Part shown: piece after piece, positions 8,500 through 16,073 of the stretch
Position numbering within the stretch: position 1 is the stretch's first letter
Layout: each line of letters starts with the position of its first letter
Source: DATFFO01 sp963744905
GTDB lineage: Bacteria; Actinomycetota; Acidimicrobiia; Spongiisociales; ZC4RG35
NCBI GenBank assembly: GCA_963744905.1
Contig: CAVUUV010000003.1
Location: 806,001-870,000 of the forward strand
Direction of reading: 5' to 3'
DNA: 64,000 bases
Notes under the pieces: model-generated
Told to the model about the DNA's origin: nothing
The model's input: the letters and a program-made list of their open reading frames with translations, nothing else
Database searches by the model: none
Translations under genes and position numbers: made by a program

Positions 8500-9291
8500 T
8501 CACAGATCGAGCATCGAGACGAACTGGTTCCACAGGTCGCCCAGGGCATTGGTGGTGCGATGGAAGGACCAAACCAGGACGATGACAAGTACGACGATGG
8601 CGATGGCCGTGACCAACGCTCGCAAGTGATACTGCTGTCTCTCCTCGGGGTCTTCGAGATAGGAGGGTTCGGCTGCCGGCGCAGTCTCGAGCACGGTGGG
8701 TGGAGCGGCCCGCTCAACCACCCGCCTCGGGGCAGGTTCATCCTCGCCCTCGGGCCCGAGGGGGGAGGCCCGCTGGCCGATCGGGACCCGGGTAGGCGAA
8801 CCTTGATCTGATTCGAACCGGTCTGCCCCGCCGGGCTCGGGGGCCTCCATGGGCTCACCAGGCGGTGGGACGGTGATCCCGGGTTCGGACACGCCAACGG
8901 ACTCCGCCGCCTGGCCCTGCCCTGAAGGCGGCACGTCGTCGACCTCGTCGTCGGCCACCATCTCGGCAGGGTCATCCTCCGGCCGGTCGTCCTCGACCGG
9001 CACGACTTCTTCCGGATGGGGACCCAGCGAGGCAAAGGCCTGCTCCAGGGTGGGATGCTCGATCTCCCGAGCCACATCGAAACCGGCCTGGTCCAGGGCA
9101 TCTCGCTCGTCCAGGCCGAGGATGGCGGCCAGGGCCACCACGTCCGAGCGCTCCGACGGGCTGGTCCGGTCTCGTTCCCAGTTGCGGATCGTGCTGGCCG
9201 ACCTACCAACGAGCTCGCCCAGGCGCGCCTGGCTCAGCCCGAGTGACTCGCGGTGCTTCTTGATCAAACGGCCTATGGAGGAGTCCCCCAT
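8500..9291 (-). CDS. Membrane-anchored XRE-type helix-turn-helix protein with long disordered linker
   Basis: 263 residues. Residues about 5-65 form a Cro/C1-type HTH (LGLSQARLGELVGRSASTIRNWE). About 130 residues rich in Pro, Glu, Asp and Gly follow, then one membrane segment near the C-terminus (LVTAIAIVVLVIVLVW) and a tail of about 20 residues. This is the topology of RodZ-like or other membrane-tethered HTH proteins, but the RodZ C-terminal beta domain is missing. It could tether DNA or a cytoskeletal element to the membrane or be a membrane-released regulator. It lies upstream of the ECF pair on the same strand with a gap of 43 bp. Confidence 0.75.
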   Translation of the reverse strand: MGDSSIGRLIKKHRESLGLSQARLGELVGRSASTIRNWERDRTSPSERSDVVALAAILGLDERDALDQAGFDVAREIEHPTLEQAFASLGPHPEEVVPVEDDRPEDDPAEMVADDEVDDVPPSGQGQAAESVGVSEPGITVPPPGEPMEAPEPGGADRFESDQGSPTRVPIGQRASPLGPEGEDEPAPRRVVERAAPPTVLETAPAAEPSYLEDPEERQQYHLRALVTAIAIVVLVIVLVWSFHRTTNALGDLWNQFVSMLDL

Positions 9292-9314
9292 ACGGCCAGG
9301 TTACCGAGAGCCCG

Positions 9315-9659
9315 TCAATGTGGGGGATTGGCCGGAACCGAATCCTCCTCGGGACCCACGGTCAAGCGAATACTGCCCACGTCTTTGACGTTCCAGCACA
9401 GGGTGCGGCCCTGGCGGACCCTGAGGCGCAACCGATCGTCCTCATCGATCAGGATCACACCTTGGCGCCGAACGAGGTCGAGAGGAATGGAGGCCCGGTA
9501 GTCCTGGGCGACCGAGTCGAAGCTGGCATGGGTGGCTCCGGAATCCTCGGGCAGGATGTCCGACACCTCGATCTCCCCGTCGCGGGCGACGGCCCGGAGC
9601 TGTTTCAGCGACCAATGTCGCCGGTGGTTCCCCGCTTCGACGTTCAGGCCCTCGCTCAT
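9315..9659 (-). CDS. Conserved-looking hypothetical protein, 114 residues
   Basis: Starts at ATG 9659 and ends 23 bp before the next gene start. It is a soluble protein without membrane segments. A short stretch 'YRASIPLDLVRRQGVILIDEDDRL' faintly recalls swapped-hairpin (AbrB-like) strands, but this is not strong enough to name it. It is probably co-transcribed with the surface-protein genes upstream and the HTH-membrane protein downstream. A plus-strand frame over the same bases looks like a shadow. Confidence 0.55.
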   Translation of the reverse strand: MSEGLNVEAGNHRRHWSLKQLRAVARDGEIEVSDILPEDSGATHASFDSVAQDYRASIPLDLVRRQGVILIDEDDRLRLRVRQGRTLCWNVKDVGSIRLTVGPEEDSVPANPPH

Positions 9660-9668
9660 GACACGAAG

Positions 9669-11528
9669 TTAGCGAGAGTTGGGTCCTCGCCGGGTCTTCC
9701 AGGCCACCCCGCCCCGTGCTGCAGTCCTTCCTGGCCCGCTAATCGGCGCCGGTCTCCCCTGATGGAAGCCCCGGCCCCAGATCAACAACAGCGATAGACC
9801 CAGAGCCAGCATTGCCGCGGCGATCGCCGACCATCGCGCCAGGTCACCCGGACCGGTGAAGGGCAACGTGTCCGGAGATGTGTTCGCCGTGGGAGCCATA
9901 TCCTGGCCGGAGCCGCCCGTCGAGCCCCCTACCTCGTCCGCCGACGAGCGGGCGGCACCCGTCGTCGAGGACACCTCCTCCGGGCGAGTGGTGGGCGGGA
10001 GCCTTTCCTCGTCTGCGACGGCCGCATCAACCGAGACCTGGAGCACGGCAACGTTGTCATCCTGAGTCGACGCTGATTCGCGCGGCGATCGAACCTCGAT
10101 CGTCACGCTGCCGCGCCCTTCATCGAGAGCACCGATCCCGATCCCCAGCTCGAGCCGGCCCCCGGCTTCCAGATTGCCCAGCCGGCAGGTGCCGTTCGGT
10201 GCATCTCCCCCGGCGCAGGACCGAAGCTCGAGGTTGTCGCTCGTGAAGATGCTCACCTCCAGCTCTCCGGCGTCGCGGTACCCGCGGTTGGCGATGACGG
10301 CGGTCAGCACGGCCGTCCGGCCCACCTCCATCGATGGCGCCGCCGCCGGGGTGACCCACAGGTCCACTTCGGCCCGAGGTTGATAGCAGAATCCCAGGTC
10401 GGCGAAGGGCCGAGAACCGCCTCCCTCCCCCGCCGGGGCGGTTAGGCCGGCCGCGAAGAAGGTCGGGTAGTCATAGCGGTAGACCTCCACGTCCTGGCCG
10501 GTCCGCGCCAGAGCGGCATCGATCGGGACGTTGGCGGACCAGCTCGCCGCCTGACCCTCCGTCGACTCGCCCACAGTGACCCAGACCAGGGTGCCATCTT
10601 CCCCCCTCACCAGGTACCGGCGGGCAGCGAAGGGGCCGGGAAGCACAACCGCCTTCCACGATGGGTCGAGCGCTGTGCAGACGGCTGCCAGATCGTGCCC
10701 TCCGCCGCCGGAGCACTCCTCATCTTCTTCCTCGTGGCCCCCGCAGCCACCACCCTCCGACGACACGATCCTGGTCACCTCCCTGGCACTCGCCTCCGCC
10801 TCCTCTCCCTCCATCAGGGCACGGAGACCGGCCGTGGCCACGGCGTCACCCGCGGACCCGGCCCTAACGGATATGACTCCCGACCAGGCCAGCGACCCAC
10901 CCGGGGGCAGCCCACACAGCACCGTCTGGCCTTCAACTTCACACCCCGGAGCGTCGACGATCGTCACCTGGGGTGGGAGCGTCACCACCAGCACCGCATC
11001 GGCGACCGGCGATGAAGCAGATGCCTCGATCACATAGTCGAATTCGTCGCCCACGGACACGGGGTCCTTCGAATCGGTCAGGCGCAAGACGAGACTCACC
11101 GCCTGCTCATCGAATTCGTAGCAGAAGAGAATCGCGGCAAGATTGCGGCCTTCTCTGTCGCGCAGCGGCGGCATCAACCCGGTGGCCGAGTAATCGGGCG
11201 GCTCGTACTCATATACTGCAGCATCCTGACCGGACCGGAGGATGACGGCATTGATAGGGCGGTCGGACTTCCAGTTGACCAGCTTCCCCCCGCCGGGCGC
11301 GTCATATACGAAGACCTGCACGGCACGGTCCTCGTTCTGGATCGAATAGTGACCCGACAGGGGGTGGCCGGTCAAGGCGAGCTGTCCCCATCCCGCTTCG
11401 ACATCGGTGCATGCCAGACGCTCCTGCCCACCTTCTTCCTCGGCGCCCCGGGTGATGGGAGCCAGCCCCAGCACCAACATGGCCACGACCAGAACCCCTA
11501 AACCCGCCCGGGCCGGCCGGCTCCTCAT
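9669..11528 (-). CDS. Secreted surface protein with duplicated domain, CARDB/DUF11-like repeats and LPFTG-like tail
   Basis: 619 residues. A Sec signal peptide (about 1-29, ending ITRGA) is followed by an acidic 'EEEGG'. A module ending 'RSGQDAAVYEYEPPDYSATGL' around residue 110 recurs as 'RTGQDVEVYRYDYPTFFAAGL' around residue 360, so the N-terminal domain is duplicated. Between and after these are Ig-like repeats of the DUF11/CARDB kind. A Ser/Thr/Pro-rich stretch leads to LPFTG (555-559), a hydrophobic helix and a basic tail, the layout of a sortase signal, though the tail is unusually long (about 35 residues). It follows the SLH protein gene by 21 bp, so the two are likely co-expressed. 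The function is unknown. Confidence 0.8.
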   Translation of the reverse strand: MRSRPARAGLGVLVVAMLVLGLAPITRGAEEEGGQERLACTDVEAGWGQLALTGHPLSGHYSIQNEDRAVQVFVYDAPGGGKLVNWKSDRPINAVILRSGQDAAVYEYEPPDYSATGLMPPLRDREGRNLAAILFCYEFDEQAVSLVLRLTDSKDPVSVGDEFDYVIEASASSPVADAVLVVTLPPQVTIVDAPGCEVEGQTVLCGLPPGGSLAWSGVISVRAGSAGDAVATAGLRALMEGEEAEASAREVTRIVSSEGGGCGGHEEEDEECSGGGGHDLAAVCTALDPSWKAVVLPGPFAARRYLVRGEDGTLVWVTVGESTEGQAASWSANVPIDAALARTGQDVEVYRYDYPTFFAAGLTAPAGEGGGSRPFADLGFCYQPRAEVDLWVTPAAAPSMEVGRTAVLTAVIANRGYRDAGELEVSIFTSDNLELRSCAGGDAPNGTCRLGNLEAGGRLELGIGIGALDEGRGSVTIEVRSPRESASTQDDNVAVLQVSVDAAVADEERLPPTTRPEEVSSTTGAARSSADEVGGSTGGSGQDMAPTANTSPDTLPFTGPGDLARWSAIAAAMLALGLSLLLIWGRGFHQGRPAPISGPGRTAARGGVAWKTRRGPNSR

Positions 11529-11549
11529 GGAGTACTCACCCCCCGCCGG

Positions 11550-14186
11550 TCACCCGAAGGCCCTGTGGAGGAAGGCGGCCATTTGCTCTCTCAGGACGTC
11601 ACTCGACGGGCAGAACCGATCATTGGTGGGCGGATTGCAGCCCTTGGTGATCCCGGCCGCAGCCAGGCGATCGATGTCCGCCTCGTGCACAGACCCGTCA
11701 TCGTCGACGAACCGATTCAGATCACCACCCTCGGTCAAACCCAGAGCACGAACCAGGAACGAGGCCATCTGAGCCCTCGTCACCGCCTCGTCCGGGCAGA
11801 ACCGATCATTGGCCGGCGGATTGCAGCCCTTGGTGATCCCGGCCGCAGCCAGGCGATCGATGTCCGCCTCGTGCACAGACCCGTCATCGTCGACGAACCG
11901 ATTCAGATCACCACCCTCGGTCAAACCCAGAGCACGAACCAGGAACGAGGCCATCTGAGCCCTCGTCACCGCCTCGTCCGGGCAGAACCGATCATTGGCC
12001 GGCGGATTGCAGCCCTTGGTGATCCCGCTGTCCTGGAGCCACTGGATGTCGCCCACGAACACGCTGCTGGGATCTACGTCGACGAAGAAGTCGGCCGGGA
12101 AGAGACGAACGTCGATCGTGAACACGTCGGCGGGAGCCACGGTCAGGGCGTCCGCCGCGACGACCGATGACTGATTGTCATACCATTCGGTTAGATGTCC
12201 CGGAGCCGTCGTCCGGATCTTGTATGTGCCTGCCGGTAGCGCCAAGAGGAATGCGCCGTTGGCATCGGTCTTGACTGCCTTGATGGCGGTCCCGGCCTGA
12301 TCGGTGGCGGTGACGGTGGCACCTTCCAGAGGATCCCCCAGGAATTCACCGCGCACCGTCCCCTTTATCTGACCCGCCTTGGCGAGGGTGGCGGAGACGT
12401 TCACCGCCGTGCCATCCACCACGATCACATCGTTGGCCGTAGCCACAGAAACCTTGTTGTTGTAGTACTCGTCGGCATACACGCCGGCCGGATCCGAGAA
12501 CCCGACACGATATGTGCCTGCCACCAGCACCACGGCATAGTTGCCGTCGGCGTCGGTGACCGTTTCCGCCACCGGATCCCCGGCGGACGAATAGACCGTC
12601 ACCGCCACGTCCTTCAAGCCGTCCCCAAGATCGTTCCGAACCAGTCCTTTGATACGTCCCGACCCGGGAGGCGCCACAGTCGACAACGTGGCCTCCACGT
12701 ATGTCGTCTGTCCGGTGGCGACGGCCAGATCGTCGGCTTGCTCGAGCGTCACCCGATCGTCGTAGAACTCGGGGTAATACACACCGGCTGGATCATCGAA
12801 GCCGAGGTTGTAGGTTCCCGGCAACAGGCTGGTCCCGAACAGACCATCGCTACCAGTGTCCGTCAGGCCGGCCGGTGTCCCGTCTTGGCGGTACACCGTC
12901 ACCGTCTTGGAACCGAGCGGCGAGCTGGCGGCGTTGACGAGCTTCCCGTTTATGTGCCCGGGAAGAGCAGCAGGCTTCGGGGCGACGTAGACATCCAGAT
13001 AGACGTAGTTGCCGTCGGAATCCTCCACGAACGTCGGCGGGAAAAAGCCCTTGGAACTCCCACCGCTTCCACCTTCGCTCTCGTCGGCCAGCTGATCGTC
13101 TGGATTGACGCCGGTGATCGAAGCGTTGGCGGCAACCCCGTTGGCGATTCCGTCGATGCTCAGGGTGATCCGATACCAGCCGGCGGCAGCGGCCCCCCAG
13201 TTGTAGCCGTACAGGACCCGGCCCCCCTGGTTGGTCTCGGCGGAGAAGCCGGATTCCCCTTCGGAGCCGCCCACGACGCCGTCGTATTCGACTGACTCCA
13301 CCCAATCCTGGTATCCCTCCGAGAACGTGTCGGGGATCACGCCACTGGGATAACCCTCCAGGTCCCCATCGGCGAAGCTGTCCGGAATCATCGACCATGC
13401 CAGCTTGTCGACGGTCAGGCGGGCATTCTGCGTGAAGACCGTCGCCGCCTCGGCCGGGACCAGTTGGCCGGACCCGGATACGTCGGGAGTGGCCCACACC
13501 TCGAGCCGATCCCCGCCGCCCACCGACGGGGGTTTGCCATCTACGAAGGAGGGAGGCCACAACCCGGTCATCGGGTAGCCGGACAAGTCGAGACCCTCCT
13601 GGAAGGTCCCAGGCGTGTCCGTGGTCTGAAAGAGGGTGAATTCGACCCGGATCGGACTGCTTCCCACCGAGCGCAGAACTCGAACCAGGTCATCGCCGAC
13701 ATCGAGTGAGTTGACCTCTACCGTGTCGATCGAAGAACCATCGGCCCAGTCCGCCTCCCAGCAGATTTCGGCCCCAAAATCGACTGCGGTGCCCCCGGCC
13801 AGAGGTACGAGCGAATATGGCTGGAGGAAATAGTCGCCGGGTGCGGCCGTCGAGGTTCCCTCCTGCTCGTCGAACACTGTGCCGTCGATCTGAAGCTGGT
13901 ACGCCGAGCCGGCCACGGGGAATTCGACATGGTTCGATCCTGCCACCCACGACTCGGCGCCCGAGCACGACGACTTGAGCAAACCCGGCAATCCGGTGCT
14001 GGTCACGTCGGTTTCATCGACCTGGAATCCACTGAGCCCGTAACCCTCGGCGAATATCACAGGGGTCGAGAGATTGTTCCCGCCCTCCTCCTCCTCGGCG
14101 CCCAAGCCTGGGCTCGATCCCGCCAGGAGCATGGCGATGGTAGCGATACTCACCAAGACCGTCAGCCCGCGTCTGGTGCGCGACAT
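11550..14186 (-). CDS. Secreted SLH-domain protein with carboxypeptidase-regulatory-like (Cna-B type) repeats
   Basis: 878 residues. The signal peptide (1 to about 30) is followed by 'EEEEGG', as in the neighbouring surface protein. The middle (about 415-690) has three tandem beta-sandwich repeats ('GKLVNAASSPLGSKTVTVY', 'GLVRNDLGDGLKDVAVTVY', 'GTVRGEFLGDPLEGATVTA'), each followed by 'DPAGVYY/ADEYY' or 'HLTEWYDN'. The last 180 residues carry three S-layer-homology-like units with the cysteine pattern GITKGC...RFCP seen in Acidimicrobiia. It is probably attached to the cell envelope and may bind cell-wall polymers. Two SLH units are nearly identical at DNA level (11608-11980). Confidence 0.85.
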   Translation of the reverse strand: MSRTRRGLTVLVSIATIAMLLAGSSPGLGAEEEEGGNNLSTPVIFAEGYGLSGFQVDETDVTSTGLPGLLKSSCSGAESWVAGSNHVEFPVAGSAYQLQIDGTVFDEQEGTSTAAPGDYFLQPYSLVPLAGGTAVDFGAEICWEADWADGSSIDTVEVNSLDVGDDLVRVLRSVGSSPIRVEFTLFQTTDTPGTFQEGLDLSGYPMTGLWPPSFVDGKPPSVGGGDRLEVWATPDVSGSGQLVPAEAATVFTQNARLTVDKLAWSMIPDSFADGDLEGYPSGVIPDTFSEGYQDWVESVEYDGVVGGSEGESGFSAETNQGGRVLYGYNWGAAAAGWYRITLSIDGIANGVAANASITGVNPDDQLADESEGGSGGSSKGFFPPTFVEDSDGNYVYLDVYVAPKPAALPGHINGKLVNAASSPLGSKTVTVYRQDGTPAGLTDTGSDGLFGTSLLPGTYNLGFDDPAGVYYPEFYDDRVTLEQADDLAVATGQTTYVEATLSTVAPPGSGRIKGLVRNDLGDGLKDVAVTVYSSAGDPVAETVTDADGNYAVVLVAGTYRVGFSDPAGVYADEYYNNKVSVATANDVIVVDGTAVNVSATLAKAGQIKGTVRGEFLGDPLEGATVTATDQAGTAIKAVKTDANGAFLLALPAGTYKIRTTAPGHLTEWYDNQSSVVAADALTVAPADVFTIDVRLFPADFFVDVDPSSVFVGDIQWLQDSGITKGCNPPANDRFCPDEAVTRAQMASFLVRALGLTEGGDLNRFVDDDGSVHEADIDRLAAAGITKGCNPPANDRFCPDEAVTRAQMASFLVRALGLTEGGDLNRFVDDDGSVHEADIDRLAAAGITKGCNPPTNDRFCPSSDVLREQMAAFLHRAFG
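11608..12027 (-). repeat. 186-bp tandem repeat encoding the SLH units
   Basis: The unit beginning GGGCAGAACCGATCATTGG recurs at 11608, 11794 and 11980 with an exact 186-bp (62-codon) period. Units 1 and 2 are almost identical over their whole length; the third diverges after about 47 bp. This indicates recent duplication or gene conversion inside the SLH gene and a potential for copy-number change. Confidence 0.9.
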
Positions 14187-14320
14187 GATTCCTCACTCTC
14201 CGTGGACGACAACCACTGGACCTGGCACCCACAAGGTTCCGAGGGTGGAATCACCGCCCACTTCTCCCAAAACGTTGTCTACGGCACCTTTCCAGACCCA
14301 ACTGAGGCGATCTAGAGGAT

Positions 14321-14352
14321 TAGGTCCCGGATCTCCATTGTCCCGGGACCTA
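14321..14352. other. Perfect 10-bp-arm hairpin upstream of the SLH gene
   Basis: TAGGTCCCGG and CCGGGACCTA flank a 12-bp loop between the SLH gene start (14186) and tRNA-Sec (14406). It may be an operator or leader hairpin for the surface-protein operon, or a terminator. No T-run is adjacent. Confidence 0.45.
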
Positions 14353-14405
14353 TCCACCCTCCGTGGTCAGACCCATCAGTTGCCCAAAGCGGTACCCTCC
14401 ATGCC

Positions 14406-14501
14406 GGAGGCGTCCGAGCGCCTGGTGGGCTCCCCGGTCTTCAAAACCGGTGGGGGGCTGACAAAGTCCCCGGCGGGTTCGATTCCCGTCCGCCTCCGCC
14501 A
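14406..14501 (+). tRNA. selC: tRNA-Sec (anticodon TCA), CCA encoded
   Basis: 96 nt including encoded CCA. The acceptor GGAGGCG pairs with CGCCTCC, followed by discriminator G and CCA. The anticodon arm is CCGGT-CTTCAAA-ACCGG with anticodon TCA (14441-14443), which reads UGA. A long D arm, an extended variable arm (about 14451-14473) and a T loop TTCGATT are present. These features identify selenocysteine tRNA rather than a suppressor or Ser tRNA. It implies that SelA, SelB, SelD and at least one selenoprotein exist elsewhere in the genome; none is visible in this window. Confidence 0.96.
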
Positions 14502-14520
14502 AACCCCACCGCCCGCCCGT

Positions 14521-14630
14521 TTCTTTGGACCGTGGGGAACGGGCCCACCGTTCTTTGGACCGTCAGGAACGCATAGCGATGGTCACGGTCCAAAGAAGGG
14601 ATCAGCCGTTCCTCAGCGTCCAAAGAACGG
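14521..14630. repeat. Cluster of inverted TTCTTTGGACCGT repeats beside tRNA-Sec
   Basis: TTCTTTGGACCGT occurs at 14521 and 14551 in forward orientation; ACGGTCCAAAGAA (14585-14597) and CGTCCAAAGAAC (14617-14628) are reverse copies. The outer pair 14549-14572 / 14607-14630 forms a 24-bp imperfect inverted repeat. There is no coding potential. It lies 19 bp after tRNA-Sec and 11 bp before the stop of the next minus-strand gene. Confidence 0.75.
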
Positions 14631-14641
14631 CCCAGGGTTGT

Positions 14642-15226
14642 TCAGTCGGCGGCGGCGATGTCGACCAGGTAGGCCTCGTAGACCAGATCAGACCCGTGCT
14701 GGCGGTGCCGGGTCAGATAGCCCAGCAGCGACACTGCCCTGCGGCGCACGGCCAGGCCGTCGACAGGCCCCGACTCGAGTAGCCGGCGACTCTGACCCAA
14801 AGACTCGATCAGACCCCTGTGCTCATCGCGAATGGTGTCGACCAGGGCGGAGAGACGAGGCGCCACGTCCAGCATCTCTGCCAGCAAGCCATCGGGGGCC
14901 TCGACCTCCTCGATGTGGGCCCGGATCGCCTCCTCCAGATCGTCTAGCGCCCCCTCCACGACCCGGGCCCAATCCTGGCTTCCCACCGGGCGACCGATGG
15001 CGTGCTCCAGGGCCTCCATCGCCTCGCGCAGGGCGTGGCGCCTCACCCGCGCCCGGTCGAGGCGGGATCGCTCACCCTGGGCGGCTTGCTCGGGGATCCA
15101 ACCTGACGCTTCGGCTTGGTCGCGGGCCTTCTCGACCTGCAACTCCTCGCCCGGCGCCCTGTACAGACCCGCTCCCTGGGCCGACTCCTCCAGTTCCAGC
15201 AGCCGTTCCGCCTCGTTCTGTGTCAT
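14642..15226 (-). CDS. Helical hypothetical protein, possibly hemerythrin-like
   Basis: About 194 residues from ATG 15226 (MTQNEAERLLELEES). The C-terminal two thirds are strongly helical with histidines and glutamates spaced as in four-helix bundles ('AIRAHIEEVEAPDG', 'TIRDEHRGLIESLG', 'YLTRHRQHGSDLVYEAYLVDI'). This resembles hemerythrin/DUF-type helical bundles, but I cannot confirm a metal-binding set. An upstream extension to 15343 is possible, but it would overlap the probable promoter region of the divergent DinB gene. Confidence 0.6.
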   Translation of the reverse strand: MTQNEAERLLELEESAQGAGLYRAPGEELQVEKARDQAEASGWIPEQAAQGERSRLDRARVRRHALREAMEALEHAIGRPVGSQDWARVVEGALDDLEEAIRAHIEEVEAPDGLLAEMLDVAPRLSALVDTIRDEHRGLIESLGQSRRLLESGPVDGLAVRRRAVSLLGYLTRHRQHGSDLVYEAYLVDIAAAD

Positions 15227-15352
15227 AACTCGATTGTGGGACCTGCTCCCACCCTGCCAAGGGCCGAAGGACCCCTCTCCCAGAGAGCGACCGATCTGCA
15301 CCTGGAAGTCCCCGGGTGTCCTAGCGTTGAGCCAAACCCCCAAGGAGCGGAT

Positions 15353-15865
15353 ATGGACACGGGAGACATGCTGGCCGATCTATTCGGACGGGTCCGGGAG
15401 TCGGTACTCGCAGTGACCGATGGAATCAGTCACTCCCAACTGGTCTATAGGCCGGATGCAGATGCCAACTCGGTCTGCTGGTTGCTGTGGCACCTGACCA
15501 GGGTGGAGGACGACCACGTCTCTGAGATCGTCGGCTCGGAACAGATCTGGACCGGTCAGGATTGGGTGACCCGTTTCGGTCTCGATCTGGAACCCTCCGA
15601 TACCGGCTTCGGCCACACCTCGGAACAGGTCGGCCGGCTCGACGTGGCGACCGACCTCCTCACCGGGTATCAGGACGCCGTACACGACATGACCGTCGCC
15701 TACGTGAATGGAGTCGAAGCCCCAGAGCTGGACCGGATCATCGACTATCGCTGGGACCCACCGGTTTCGGTGGGTGTCCGTCTGGTGAGCGTGGCCGCCG
15801 ACACTCTCCAGCACGTGGGCCAGGCCAAATATGTCCTCGGGCTGGCGCAACGGGCCGGGGTCTGA
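15353..15865 (+). CDS. DinB/DUF664-family thiol-dependent transferase-like protein
   Basis: 170 residues from ATG 15353 with AAGGAG 5 nt upstream. The helical-bundle signature 'SVCWLLWHLTRVEDDHV' contains the first conserved metal-binding His, and 'TLQHVGQAKYVLGL' contains the C-terminal His. The DinB superfamily includes mycothiol-dependent S-transferases and isomerases in Actinobacteria, so a detoxification role is plausible; the exact reaction is unknown. The gene ends 41 bp before the IS5-like MITE. Confidence 0.82.
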   Translation: MDTGDMLADLFGRVRESVLAVTDGISHSQLVYRPDADANSVCWLLWHLTRVEDDHVSEIVGSEQIWTGQDWVTRFGLDLEPSDTGFGHTSEQVGRLDVATDLLTGYQDAVHDMTVAYVNGVEAPELDRIIDYRWDPPVSVGVRLVSVAADTLQHVGQAKYVLGLAQRAGV

Positions 15866-15905
15866 GGCACAACCAATCCCCAACTGTTCGCTAAAGGACC
15901 CGCCA

Positions 15906-16073
15906 CTAGGAGCCTGTTGGATAGTGCCGTTGCTCGGATTGGCGGCCAGGCGCGCCAGCCGCAAGGCCGAGGTTTCGCCACTCCTTGTGCCGGAATGGCG
16001 GTGCCGAGAACGCAGTGGGTGGTGATGCATGGTCGTCAAGATGGGTGACATGCATTGTTCAACGGGCTCCTAG
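15906..16073. mobile_element. IS5-like MITE (about 164 bp) with CTAG target duplication
   Basis: Terminal inverted repeats GGAGCCTGTTGGATAGTG (from 15909) and its imperfect complement ending GGGCTCC (to 16070) are flanked on both sides by CTAG (15906-15909 and 16070-16073). A 4-bp CTAG/YTAR target duplication and GAGCCTGTTG-like ends are typical of IS5-family elements. There is no transposase, so it is non-autonomous. The right-hand CTAG provides the TAG stop codon of the malic enzyme gene. Confidence 0.72.

Noticed and set aside
11608..12027. Regularly spaced repeats considered as a CRISPR array
   Set aside because: The unit is 186 bp, in frame and encodes SLH domains; there are no short repeats with unique spacers or cas genes in the window.
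11565..12170. Plus-strand frame with internal repeats
   Set aside because: The repeats are those of the SLH gene read on the opposite strand.
15380..16051. 223-codon minus-strand frame spanning the DinB-type gene and the MITE
   Set aside because: It starts inside the mobile element and then runs antisense to a gene with clear family motifs.
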